Assembly (NCBI GenBank): GCA_963733065.1
Contig: CAVTBT010000005.1
Span: 434,001-498,000, forward strand
From: CAVTBT01 sp963733065
GTDB taxonomy: Bacteria > Actinomycetota > Thermoleophilia > Gaiellales > Gaiellaceae
Length of the DNA: 64,000 nucleotides
Reading direction: 5' to 3'
Position numbers and translations under genes: made by a program. The notes under the pieces were generated by a model. It did not search any database and was not told the DNA's origin. It saw nothing but the letters and a program-made list of their open reading frames with translations. Shown one piece after another: positions 41,158 to 48,750 of this stretch (position 1 is its first letter; each line of letters starts with the position of its first letter).

Positions 41158-41877
41158 GTGCGCGCCTGCATCTGCCTGCCCACCTACAACGAGCGCGAGA
41201 ACATCGAAGCGGTCGTGCGGGCGCTCGGCGAGTCGATCGGTCCCGACGACCGCGTGCTCGTCGTCGACGACGGCTCGCCGGACGGCACCGGCGAGATCGC
41301 CGACCGCCTCTCTGCGGAGCTCGCATTCGTCGACGTGCTGCATCGCGAGCGCAAGGAGGGCATCGGGCGCGCATACCTCGCCGCGTTCCCGCACGCGCTG
41401 GCCTCCGGCGCGGCCTACGTGCTCGAGATGGACTGCGACTTCTCGCACGACCCCGCGTTGGTGCCGCGGCTGATCGAGACGTGCGAGGCCGGCGCCGACC
41501 TGGCGCTCGGGTCGCGCTACGTCCCCGGCGGCGGAACGGCGAACTGGAGCCGGCTCCGGGAGCTGATCTCGCGCGGCGGGTCGCTCTACGCGCGGTTGTT
41601 CCTCGGGGTGCCGGTCCGCGACCTCACGGGTGGCTTCAAGTGCTTCCGCCGCGTCGTGCTCGAGACGATCGACCTCGACGCGGTGACGACCGACGGCTAC
41701 GCCTTCCAGATCGAGCTCACGTACCGCGCGTTGCGTAAAGGCTTTCGCGTCGTGGAGGTGCCGATCACCTTCGCCGACCGTGAGGTGGGGCGCTCGAAGA
41801 TGAGCCGCTCGATTGTGCTCGAGGCGATCTGGAAGGTCCCGCTGCTGCGCGCACGGGCGCTCACCGGGCGGCTGTGA
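41158..41877 (+). CDS. Polyprenol monophosphomannose synthase-type glycosyltransferase (GT2)
   Basis: 239 aa GT-A enzyme. Motifs ICLPTYNERENIEAVV, VVDDGSPDGTGEIAD, and the DxD-type EMDCDFSHDP are those of DPM1/Ppm1 proteins, as are LALGSRYVPGGG and DLTGGFKCFRR. No C-terminal membrane domain, like the soluble Ppm1 synthase domain. It would transfer mannose from GDP-mannose to polyprenyl phosphate at the membrane face, feeding cell-wall glycans or protein mannosylation. Coupled by GTGA to a thioredoxin gene. Confidence 0.88.
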   Translation: MRACICLPTYNERENIEAVVRALGESIGPDDRVLVVDDGSPDGTGEIADRLSAELAFVDVLHRERKEGIGRAYLAAFPHALASGAAYVLEMDCDFSHDPALVPRLIETCEAGADLALGSRYVPGGGTANWSRLRELISRGGSLYARLFLGVPVRDLTGGFKCFRRVVLETIDLDAVTTDGYAFQIELTYRALRKGFRVVEVPITFADREVGRSKMSRSIVLEAIWKVPLLRARALTGRL

Positions 41878-42188
41878 TCGGCCCCGTCGACAGCGACGCC
41901 TTCGAGGTGCACGTGCTCGCAGCGGAGGCGGCGATCGTGGACTTCTGGGCGCCGTGGTGCAAGCCGTGCGAGGCGATCGAGCCGCATCTGGAGGCGATCG
42001 CGGCCGAGCGCGGCCTGCCGCTCGTCAAGGTCGACGTCGACGCCCAGCCCGGCATCGCGTCGCGCTACGGCGTGCTCTCGCTGCCGACGGTCGTGCTGTT
42101 CGTCGGCGGCGAGGCGCGGGAGACCGTGTACGGCGCGCAGCCGCGACGGCGCTACGAGCGCGTGTTCGCCCCGCACCTGGACGGGTGA
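41874..42188 (+). CDS. Thioredoxin family protein
   Basis: 104 aa single thioredoxin fold. The active site WCKPC lies in DFWAPWCKPCEAIEPHLEAI (WCGPC in standard thioredoxins), and the cis-proline is in VLSLPTVVLFVGG. The Gly-to-Lys change in the CxxC loop should shift redox potential. GTG start overlaps the glycosyltransferase stop by GTGA. Cytoplasmic disulfide reductase; specific partner unknown. Confidence 0.88.
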   Translation: MIGPVDSDAFEVHVLAAEAAIVDFWAPWCKPCEAIEPHLEAIAAERGLPLVKVDVDAQPGIASRYGVLSLPTVVLFVGGEARETVYGAQPRRRYERVFAPHLDG

Positions 42189-42193
42189 GCGCC

Positions 42194-43228
42194 TCAGCCC
42201 GGTGAGCTGACGGCCGGGCGGGGCGCCTCGGCCGGGCGTCCGCCGCCCTCCGCGGCCGGCTCGCGGCGCTGGTGGGCGATGATGCGCGGGTCGATGAGGG
42301 TGTAGACCACGTCGACGACCACGCTCAACAGCAGGATCACGATGGTGACGAGCACGACGATGCCGAGTACGACCGGCACGTCGCGCGTCTGGAGCGCGCC
42401 GACCAGGAGGTTGCCGACGCCGGGGATGCCGAACGCGCGCTCGACGAAGAGCGCGCCGGCGAACGCGAGGCCCAGGTCCATGCTCATCATCGTCACGACC
42501 GGCAGCATCGCGTTGCGCAGCGCATGGCGGCGCACGGCCGCCGAGTCGGTCAACCCTTTCGCGCGCGCGGTACGAACGTAGTCCTCGTCGAGTGTCTCCT
42601 TGAGACTCGCACGGATCATGCGCGCGTAGATCGCGGCGAAGCCGAGAGCGAACGCGCACCACGGGAGGAAGAGGTGGTAGGCCCACTGCACGGGGCCACC
42701 GCAGGACCCGGCGGGCGCGAACATGTCGCAGTAGCCGGCGATCGGCACCCATCCGAGCCGGAAGCCGAAGATGTAGGCGAGCATGTAGCTCAGCCACAGC
42801 GGGTGCGCCGAGATACCGATCAGGACGAAGATCATGCCGCCCCTGTCGAGCAGCGATCGCGGCCGCATCGCCGACAGGATCCCGATCGGAAAGGCCAGGA
42901 GCAGCCAGAGGATGGCCGCGCCAACGACGAGCGACGCGGTCGCCGGAGCCGCCCGCGCGATGACGTCCACCACCGGCTCGCGAGTCCGCCGGGAGTAGCC
43001 CAGGTCGAGCTGCACGATGTTGACGACGAAGGTGCCGTACTGCCGGATGAACGAGCCCTCGCCGCCGACCACCGTCTCGCGCAGGCTCGACCCCTGCACG
43101 CCGCTGAAGCCGCGGCGGTTCTGCACGGTCGACGACGGCAGGACGAAGAAGAGGACGTACGTGTACAGCGTGACGGCGATGAAGGAGACCGCCGCCCACC
43201 CGAGCCGCCGCACGAGGAAGGTGAGCAC
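42194..43228 (-). CDS. ABC transporter permease (DppB/OppB type), orphan
   Basis: 344 aa from GTG 43228 (TTG 43267 would add 13 residues). N-terminal segment LTFLVRRLGWAAVSFIAVT, a large first periplasmic loop, five further helices, and the EAA-like coupling motif ARMIRASLKETLDEDYVRTARAKGL split as ARMIRASLKETLDEDYVRTA. The family imports peptides, nickel or sugars with a second permease, two ATPases and a binding protein, none of which are adjacent. It follows thiL by 51 (or 12) bases and so ends the riboswitch-controlled thi operon. Pro/Ala-rich tail. Confidence 0.82.
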   Translation of the reverse strand: MLTFLVRRLGWAAVSFIAVTLYTYVLFFVLPSSTVQNRRGFSGVQGSSLRETVVGGEGSFIRQYGTFVVNIVQLDLGYSRRTREPVVDVIARAAPATASLVVGAAILWLLLAFPIGILSAMRPRSLLDRGGMIFVLIGISAHPLWLSYMLAYIFGFRLGWVPIAGYCDMFAPAGSCGGPVQWAYHLFLPWCAFALGFAAIYARMIRASLKETLDEDYVRTARAKGLTDSAAVRRHALRNAMLPVVTMMSMDLGLAFAGALFVERAFGIPGVGNLLVGALQTRDVPVVLGIVVLVTIVILLLSVVVDVVYTLIDPRIIAHQRREPAAEGGGRPAEAPRPAVSSPG

Positions 43229-43279
43229 GCTCAGACCAGCTTGCCGAACCGAGCATGTTCGATGCAACCCGACAGCGGT

Positions 43280-44131
43280 CTAGCGAAAGTGCTCCCACCC
43301 GGGCAGGTCGACGGGACGGCCGTCGAGCAGCAGCTCGACACCCTCGCCGGCCTCGCAGCGGCCGATGACCGCGAAGTCGAGCGGATCGGCGGTCGCCGCC
43401 AGCAGCTCGTAGTCCTCGCCGAAGCCGAGATCGCCGAGCTCGCCGGCCCGCGGCACCGCCGAGAGGTCGACGACGACCCGAACCTCCGAGCGTCGTGCCA
43501 GGTGCCCGGCGTCGACGGCCAGGCCGTCGGAGACATCGAGCATCGCCGACGCGACCCGTCCCAGGCGCCGTCCCTCGTCGAGCCGTAGAGGCGGGCGACG
43601 GTGCGCGGGGACCGCCGGGTCGTCGAGCAGGCCCGCCTCGAGAGCGCGGAACCCGGCCCCCGAGCCGCCGAGCGGCCCGGTGACGACGAGCAGGTCGCCC
43701 GGCCTCGCGCCGGCACGGCCGGGCACGCGCTCCGAGCGGCCGATCGCCGTGACGCTGAGCACCACCCGGTCGGCAGCAGTCGTGTCGCCGCCGCGGACCG
43801 GCACGCCCGTCTCGGCCATGCCTTCGTAGAGCTCGACGACGTCGGCGAGCAACGTCTCGCCAGGGAGGCCTAGCGTCACGATGAGAGCCTCCGCATGCGC
43901 CGCGGACGCGGCGAGGTCGCTGAGATTGACGGCGGCCGCCTTCCAGCCGAGGTCGCGCCACGACGTCCAGTCCAGCCGGAAGTGGACGCCCTCGACCAGC
44001 CCGTCCTGCGTGACGACGACGCCGTCGTCCAGCAGCGCCGCGTCGTGCTCGACACCGGTCACGAGCCCGCGGCGCTCGAGCTCGCCGAGGAGCCCGAGCT
44101 CGCCTGCCTCAGAGAGCGTCGGCGAGCTCAC
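43280..44131 (-). CDS. thiL: Thiamine-monophosphate kinase
   Basis: 283 aa. Starts SSPTLSEAGELGLLGELERR, then DAALLDDGVVVTQDGLVEGV (metal-binding Asps), GWKAAAVNLSDLAASAA and MLDVSDGLAVDAGHLA, the ATP/Mg motifs of ThiL. It phosphorylates TMP to the cofactor TPP. GTG 44131 is chosen because it precedes the conserved EAGE segment; it overlaps thiE by 23 bases. Fourth enzyme gene of the thi operon. Confidence 0.88.
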   Translation of the reverse strand: MSSPTLSEAGELGLLGELERRGLVTGVEHDAALLDDGVVVTQDGLVEGVHFRLDWTSWRDLGWKAAAVNLSDLAASAAHAEALIVTLGLPGETLLADVVELYEGMAETGVPVRGGDTTAADRVVLSVTAIGRSERVPGRAGARPGDLLVVTGPLGGSGAGFRALEAGLLDDPAVPAHRRPPLRLDEGRRLGRVASAMLDVSDGLAVDAGHLARRSEVRVVVDLSAVPRAGELGDLGFGEDYELLAATADPLDFAVIGRCEAGEGVELLLDGRPVDLPGWEHFR

Positions 44132-44648
44132 GGATGTCGGCGACTGCGCGGATGACGGCGACCCCGGCGGCCCCGGCACGCAGACACGACGCCGCATTCG
44201 TCGCGTCGATACCGCCGATCGCGACCACCGGCACCGAGACGGACTGGCAGATCTCGCCGAGCCCGTCGAGCCCGATCGGATCGCCGGCATCGGCCTTCGA
44301 CGGCGTCGCCCACACCGGACCGGCGCCGATGTAGCCGGCGCCGCGAAACTCCGCGACGGCCGCCTCTCGACGGGTCGCGGCCGAGAGGCCGAGCAGCAGG
44401 CCGGCCTCGACTGCCCGCTCGATGCCGTCGTCGGCCTGGCCGAGGTGCACGCCGTCGGCGCCGAGCCGGATCGCCGCCTCGACGTCGTCGTTCACGACGA
44501 AGGTCACGCCGAGGTCGCCGAAGCCGCCGCCCGCCTCGACCAGCTCGTCGGTGCCGGCGCCCTTGATCCGCAGCTGCACGACCGTGGCGCCTCCCTCGGC
44601 GGCGCGCCGTGCCGTCTCGAGGTCCTCGACGAGCGCGTGCAGCTTCAT
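44109..44648 (-). CDS. thiE: Thiamine-phosphate synthase
   Basis: 179 aa TIM barrel, slightly shorter than typical ThiE (about 210). Signatures: VVQLRIKGAGTDELVEAG, FVVNDDVEAAIRLGADGVHL, GYIGAGPVWATPSKADAG (pyrophosphate loop) and VVAIGGIDATNAASCLRAGA. It joins HMP pyrophosphate and thiazole phosphate to thiamine phosphate. The first beta-strand region is short. ATG start 3 bases after thiM. Confidence 0.9.
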   Translation of the reverse strand: MKLHALVEDLETARRAAEGGATVVQLRIKGAGTDELVEAGGGFGDLGVTFVVNDDVEAAIRLGADGVHLGQADDGIERAVEAGLLLGLSAATRREAAVAEFRGAGYIGAGPVWATPSKADAGDPIGLDGLGEICQSVSVPVVAIGGIDATNAASCLRAGAAGVAVIRAVADIRELADAL

Positions 44649-44651
44649 CGC

Positions 44652-45449
44652 CTACCCCTCGATCGCCGCACGCCCGGAAAGCGTTGCCGGATCGAGCGCG
44701 GCGAGCGCGTCGTAGAGACCGACGTGGAAGCTCCCCGGGCCGCGCGCGTCGACGGCCGCGTCCTCGCCGGCGACGCCGAACGCCGCGAGCGCCTCGGCTG
44801 CGGCCTCCAGCGGATCGCCGGGCTTCGCCGCCAGGAAGCATCCGGTGACGGCCGACGACATGCACCCGGTACCCGTGATGGACGCGAGCAGCACGTGGCC
44901 GTTCGCGATCGCCAGCGTGCGCTCGCCGTCCGAGACGTGGTCGACGGCGCCCGTGACCGAGGCGACGACACCGAGCTCACGTGCCGCGACCCGGGCTAGC
45001 TCGGCGGCGTCGCCGCCCGCGCCGATCGACTCCACGCCGCGCACCTCGGCCTCGACGCCCACGAGCGTGGCCACCTCGCCCGCATTGCCGCGCAGCACCG
45101 TCACGTCGACCTCGCCCAGGATGCGACGTGCCGTCTCGGTGCGGTAGCGCGTGGCGCCGGCACCGACCGGATCGAGCACGACCGGAATGCCGCGCTGCGA
45201 GGCGGCGGCGCCGGCGAGGAGCATCGCGTCGACCCAGTGCGGCGCGAGCGTGCCGATGTTGATGACGAGTGCTCCCGCCAGCGCGGCCATCTCCTCGACC
45301 TCCTCGCGCGCGTGCGCCATCACGGGCAGCGCGCCCACGGCGAGCGTCACGTTGGCGGTCTCGTTCATGACCACGAAATTCGTGATCTGGTGCACGAGCG
45401 GCCGGCGCTCGCGGATCGCGGCCAGCGTGGCGCCCGGGTCGACGCTCAC
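44652..45449 (-). CDS. thiM: Hydroxyethylthiazole kinase
   Basis: 265 aa ribokinase-like kinase salvaging thiazole. Typical ThiM elements: RPLVHQITNFVVMNETANVT, INIGTLAPHWVDAMLLAG, VVLDPVGAGATRYRTETARR, LRGNAGEVATLVG, and the catalytic GTGCMSSAVTGCFLA loop with the Cys found in ThiM. GTG start overlaps the thiD stop (GTGA). Together with thiD, thiE and thiL it forms a salvage route from HMP and thiazole to TPP; de novo genes are absent from this operon. Confidence 0.92.
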   Translation of the reverse strand: MSVDPGATLAAIRERRPLVHQITNFVVMNETANVTLAVGALPVMAHAREEVEEMAALAGALVINIGTLAPHWVDAMLLAGAAASQRGIPVVLDPVGAGATRYRTETARRILGEVDVTVLRGNAGEVATLVGVEAEVRGVESIGAGGDAAELARVAARELGVVASVTGAVDHVSDGERTLAIANGHVLLASITGTGCMSSAVTGCFLAAKPGDPLEAAAEALAAFGVAGEDAAVDARGPGSFHVGLYDALAALDPATLSGRAAIEG

Positions 45450-46223
45450 GCGGCCCGCCCGATGCCGAGCACGTTGACGGGGCCCTCGCCGGCGCCGAGC
45501 TCGACGAGCCCGTCGCGAACCGCGCGCGCAGCCACACGCGAGGCGACGCGCGCCGCCTCGACGAGGGACAGTCCCCGGGCCAGGCCCGCGCAGAGCGTGG
45601 CCGAATGGGTGCAGCCGGCTCCGTGGGTCGCGGCGACGTCGAGCCGTTCGACCGGGATCTCGACGTGCTCGCGCCCGTCGTAGAGATGGTCGACCGGCCG
45701 ACCGCCGTGGCCGCCCGTGACGAGCGCGGCGTTCGCCCCCAGGCCGACGAGGCGCTCGGCGAGCTCGCGTCGCTCCGCCCCCGCGAGGCCCGTCAGCGCC
45801 TCGGCCTCCATGAGGTTCGGCGTCACGACCGTCGCGAGCGGGAACAGCCGGCCGACCAGGGCCTCGACGGCGTCGTCCTGCAGGAGCTTCGCCCCGGAGC
45901 TCGCGACCATCACCGGGTCGACCACGAGCGGGACGCCACGACCGGCGAGATCGCCGGCGACGGTCTCGATGAGCTCGCGGGAGAACAGCATCCCGGTCTT
46001 CGCCGCGTCGACGCCGATGTCGCCGAAGCACGCCTCGAGCTGGGCGCGCACGAAGTCCGGCGGCAGGGTCTGCACCGCCGTCACGCCGGTGGTGCTCTGC
46101 GCCGTCAGCGCGACCAGCACCGACTGGCCGTGCGCCCCGGCCGCGGCGAACGCCTTCAGGTCGGCCTGGACGCCCGCGCCGCCCCCGAGTCGGAGGTCGC
46201 GATGGTGAGACAACTCGGAACAC
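45446..46223 (-). pseudogene. thiD: Hydroxymethylpyrimidine (phosphate) kinase, frameshifted near its start
   Basis: Nearly the whole enzyme is intact in one frame: GGGAGVQADLKAFAAAGAHG, PLVVDPVMVASSGAKLL, TPNLMEAEALTG, and the catalytic GAGCTHSATLCAGLA. The first strand (CLTIATSDSG) is in another frame, broken at a GGGGG run (46187-46191). One added G gives SDSGGGAGVQADLK, the ThiD consensus. The start is also unclear. GTG 46223 has GGGAG 5 nt upstream but is in a third frame, so a second missing base is likely; with both restored the product is 259 aa, normal for ThiD. Sequencing error is the leading explanation, since thiM-thiE-thiL downstream are intact. Confidence 0.85.
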
Positions 46224-46312
46224 CTGCTCTCCCTTCCCTCAGCGTGGGGAACCCGGTCCCCCACGAGCCCCCTCCTTCGCGTTGCGACCAATCGCACCAA
46301 AGCGCGGCTCCC

Positions 46313-46329
46313 GCCGGGCAAAGCCCGGC
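46313..46329 (-). terminator. Hairpin in the thi leader (candidate expression platform)
   Basis: Arms of 7 (46313-46319, 46323-46329) with a TTT loop, reading GCCGGGC TTT GCCCGGC in the RNA. It lies between the TPP aptamer and thiD. Nearby complementary stretches (46288-46293 with 46342-46347) could form an alternative pairing. It may end transcription when TPP is bound, but there is no long U-tract. Confidence 0.45.
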
Positions 46330-46371
46330 TCCGCCGACGACCGATTGCGACGCCTCACTCACCAAGAACCT

Positions 46372-46442
46372 CACTCCTTCGCCGGCATGACCCGGATCAG
46401 GTTCGACGGGTGTGCTCTCAGCCCCGCACGGGGCACCCCGGT
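46372..46442 (-). promoter_or_regulatory. TPP riboswitch (THI element) of the thi operon
   Basis: Minus-strand sequence contains the conserved THI core: GGGGTGCCCC start of P1/P2, CTGAGA (46415-46420 region), ACCCGTCGAACCTGATC with the AACCTGATC core (46395-46403), and the closing GCGAAGGAGTG. TPP binding would lower expression of thiD-thiM-thiE-thiL and the trailing permease. It lies about 150 bases upstream of thiD, leaving room for a terminator or ribosome-site sequester. Confidence 0.93.
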
Positions 46443-46510
46443 ACGACGAGGCTACCACCCGGCCGGAACCGCCAAGTGACTGAACGACAGCGAGCCGCTT
46501 GAATGGCGGC

Positions 46511-48748
46511 ATGGCGACCGCCACCGCACCGTGGGCCGGAATCCTCGACGCCGAGGAGCTCGCGCACCTCACAATCGAGCCGGCGCGCGACGGCCGCCCG
46601 GAGCCGTTCCCCGCCGATCTCGACCCGCGGCTGAGCTCCACGCTCGCCGCGCAGGGGGTCACCGCGCTCTGGCGCCACCAGGCCGAGACCTGGGAGGCGA
46701 CGCACCGCGGTGAGCACGTGATCGTGACCACCGGCACGGCGAGCGGGAAGAGCCTCGCCTTCAACCTGCCGGTGCTGGACGCGATCGCCGCGGAGCCGAC
46801 GGCGCGGGCCCTCTACCTCTACCCGACGAAGGCGCTTGCGCAGGATCAGGCACGCGCGCTCGGCGAGCTCCGGCTGAAGGGCGTCAAGCCGGCCATCTAC
46901 GACGGCGACACGGAGTCCGAGCGGCGCTGGCAGATCCGCAAGTGGGCGAACGTGATCCTCACCAACCCGGACATGCTGCACGTGGGCGTCTTGCCGCACC
47001 ACGACCGGTGGGGAGACGTGCTCCACAACCTCCGCTACGTGGTCGTCGACGAGGCGCACGTCTACCGGGGCGTGTTCGGCTCCCACGTGGCGAACGTGCT
47101 GCGACGGCTGCGACGGCTGGCCCGCGCCTACGGTGCCGAACCGCAGTTCGTGCTCGCCTCCGCCACGATCGCGAATCCCGGCGAGCTCGGCGAGCGGCTG
47201 CTCGGCATGCCGGTGACGGTGGTCGACTCCGACTCGGCGCCGAAGGCCGAGCGCACGATTGCCCTCTGGAACCCCCCGCTCCTCGACGCGGAGCTCGGGC
47301 AGCGGGCGAGCGCGCTCGGCGAGGCGTCGCTCCTCATGTCGCAGCTCGTCTCGCGCGGCCTGCGGACGATCTGCTTCGCGAAGAGCCGAAAGGCGGTCGA
47401 GCTCATCCACCGCTTCACGTCCGAGCGGGTCGACCGCGCCACGCGCGCGCGGCTCGCCCCGTACCGCGCCGGCTACACGCCGTCGCAGCGACGCGACATC
47501 GAGCGGCGCCTCGTCGAGGGCGAGCTGCTCGGCGTGTCGGCGACCGATGCGCTCGAGCTCGGCATCGACATCGGCCGGCTCGACTGCGCGATCTCCGTCG
47601 GCTTCCCCGGCACCGTCGCCTCGCTTCGCCAGCAGTGGGGCCGCGCCGGGCGGCGCGGCCACGGGCTCGCGATCCTGATCGCCAGCGAGGACGCGCTCGA
47701 CCAGTTCTTCATGCGCGAGCCGGAGGCGCTGCTCGGACGCCGCGTCGAGGCGGCGCGGCTCGACCACGCGAACCCGCGGGTGCTCGACCCGCACGTCCTC
47801 TCGGCCGCCTTCGAGGGCCCGATCACCGAGGACGACGTCGAGACGCTCGGCCGCGAGGCCGTCGCACGAGCCGCGGAGCTTCCCGAGCTCGAACGGACGC
47901 CGGCCGGCTACGTCTGGACCGGCCGCGACTACCCGGCCGCCCGCGTCTCGCTGCGCTCGGGCGATACCGATTCGTTCACGATCGTGGACGGCTCCACCGG
48001 CTCGGTGCTCGGCCTGGTCGAGCGGCACCGGGCGTACTCGACCGTGCACGACGGTGCGGTCTACCTCCATCTCGGCGAGCAGTACCTCGTGCGGACGCTC
48101 GACCACGTGGCGCGGGCCGCAGTCGTCGAGCCGGCGGCGGTCGACTGGTACACGCAGGCCAAGAAGGAGACGGAGACGGCCATCGAGGAGGCGCTCCGCG
48201 TCGAGCGGCGGCTCGGCCTCGACCTGCACTTCGGGCGGGTGTCGGTCACCGAGCAGGTGGTCGCCTACCAGCGGCGGTCGATCCGGGACGGCGACGTCCT
48301 CGAGACGCTGCCGCTCGACCTCCCCGCGACGACGTTCGAGACCGAGGCGGTGTGGTTCTGCCCCGAGCCCGAGCAGCTCGAGGGGCTCACGGCGATGCCG
48401 ACGCTCCTCTCGTCACTCCACGCCGCCGAGCACTCGCTGATCGCGCTGCTGCCGCTGTGGGCGATGTGCGACCGCTGGGACATCGGCGGGCTCTCGACGA
48501 ACATCCACTTCCAGACCGGCCGGCCGACGATCTTCGTCTACGACGGGCACGCGGGCGGCGTGGGCATCACCGAGCGCGGCTTCGAGCAGTTCGAGGGCTG
48601 GGTCGAGGACACGACCCGCATGCTCGACGGCTGCCCGTGCGAGGCCGGCTGCCCGTCCTGCGTGCAGAGCCCGAAGTGCGGCAACCTCAACGACTTCCTC
48701 GACAAGCGCGGCGCGCTGACGATGCTCCGTCGGCTGCTCGCCTCCTGA
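46511..48748 (+). CDS. DEAD/DEAH-box helicase with C-terminal Zn domain (MrfA/YprA-like)
   Basis: 745 aa SF2 helicase. Walker A TGTASGKSLAFN near residue 78, ALYLYPTKALAQDQARAL (motif Ia), VVDEAHVYRGVFGSH (DEAH box) near 180, LASATIANP (III), GVSATDALELGIDIG and QQWGRAGRRGHG (V, VI). The C-terminal DUF1998-type domain ends in CPCEAGCPSCVQSPKCGN, the four-Cys zinc site of MrfA, which repairs mitomycin-type DNA damage without UvrABC. Length equals B. subtilis YprA (about 750). ATG 46511; TTGAAT 6 nt upstream may be a leaderless -10. The stop lies in the palindrome CTGACGTCAG. Confidence 0.9.
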   Translation: MATATAPWAGILDAEELAHLTIEPARDGRPEPFPADLDPRLSSTLAAQGVTALWRHQAETWEATHRGEHVIVTTGTASGKSLAFNLPVLDAIAAEPTARALYLYPTKALAQDQARALGELRLKGVKPAIYDGDTESERRWQIRKWANVILTNPDMLHVGVLPHHDRWGDVLHNLRYVVVDEAHVYRGVFGSHVANVLRRLRRLARAYGAEPQFVLASATIANPGELGERLLGMPVTVVDSDSAPKAERTIALWNPPLLDAELGQRASALGEASLLMSQLVSRGLRTICFAKSRKAVELIHRFTSERVDRATRARLAPYRAGYTPSQRRDIERRLVEGELLGVSATDALELGIDIGRLDCAISVGFPGTVASLRQQWGRAGRRGHGLAILIASEDALDQFFMREPEALLGRRVEAARLDHANPRVLDPHVLSAAFEGPITEDDVETLGREAVARAAELPELERTPAGYVWTGRDYPAARVSLRSGDTDSFTIVDGSTGSVLGLVERHRAYSTVHDGAVYLHLGEQYLVRTLDHVARAAVVEPAAVDWYTQAKKETETAIEEALRVERRLGLDLHFGRVSVTEQVVAYQRRSIRDGDVLETLPLDLPATTFETEAVWFCPEPEQLEGLTAMPTLLSSLHAAEHSLIALLPLWAMCDRWDIGGLSTNIHFQTGRPTIFVYDGHAGGVGITERGFEQFEGWVEDTTRMLDGCPCEAGCPSCVQSPKCGNLNDFLDKRGALTMLRRLLAS

Positions 48749-48750
48749 CG

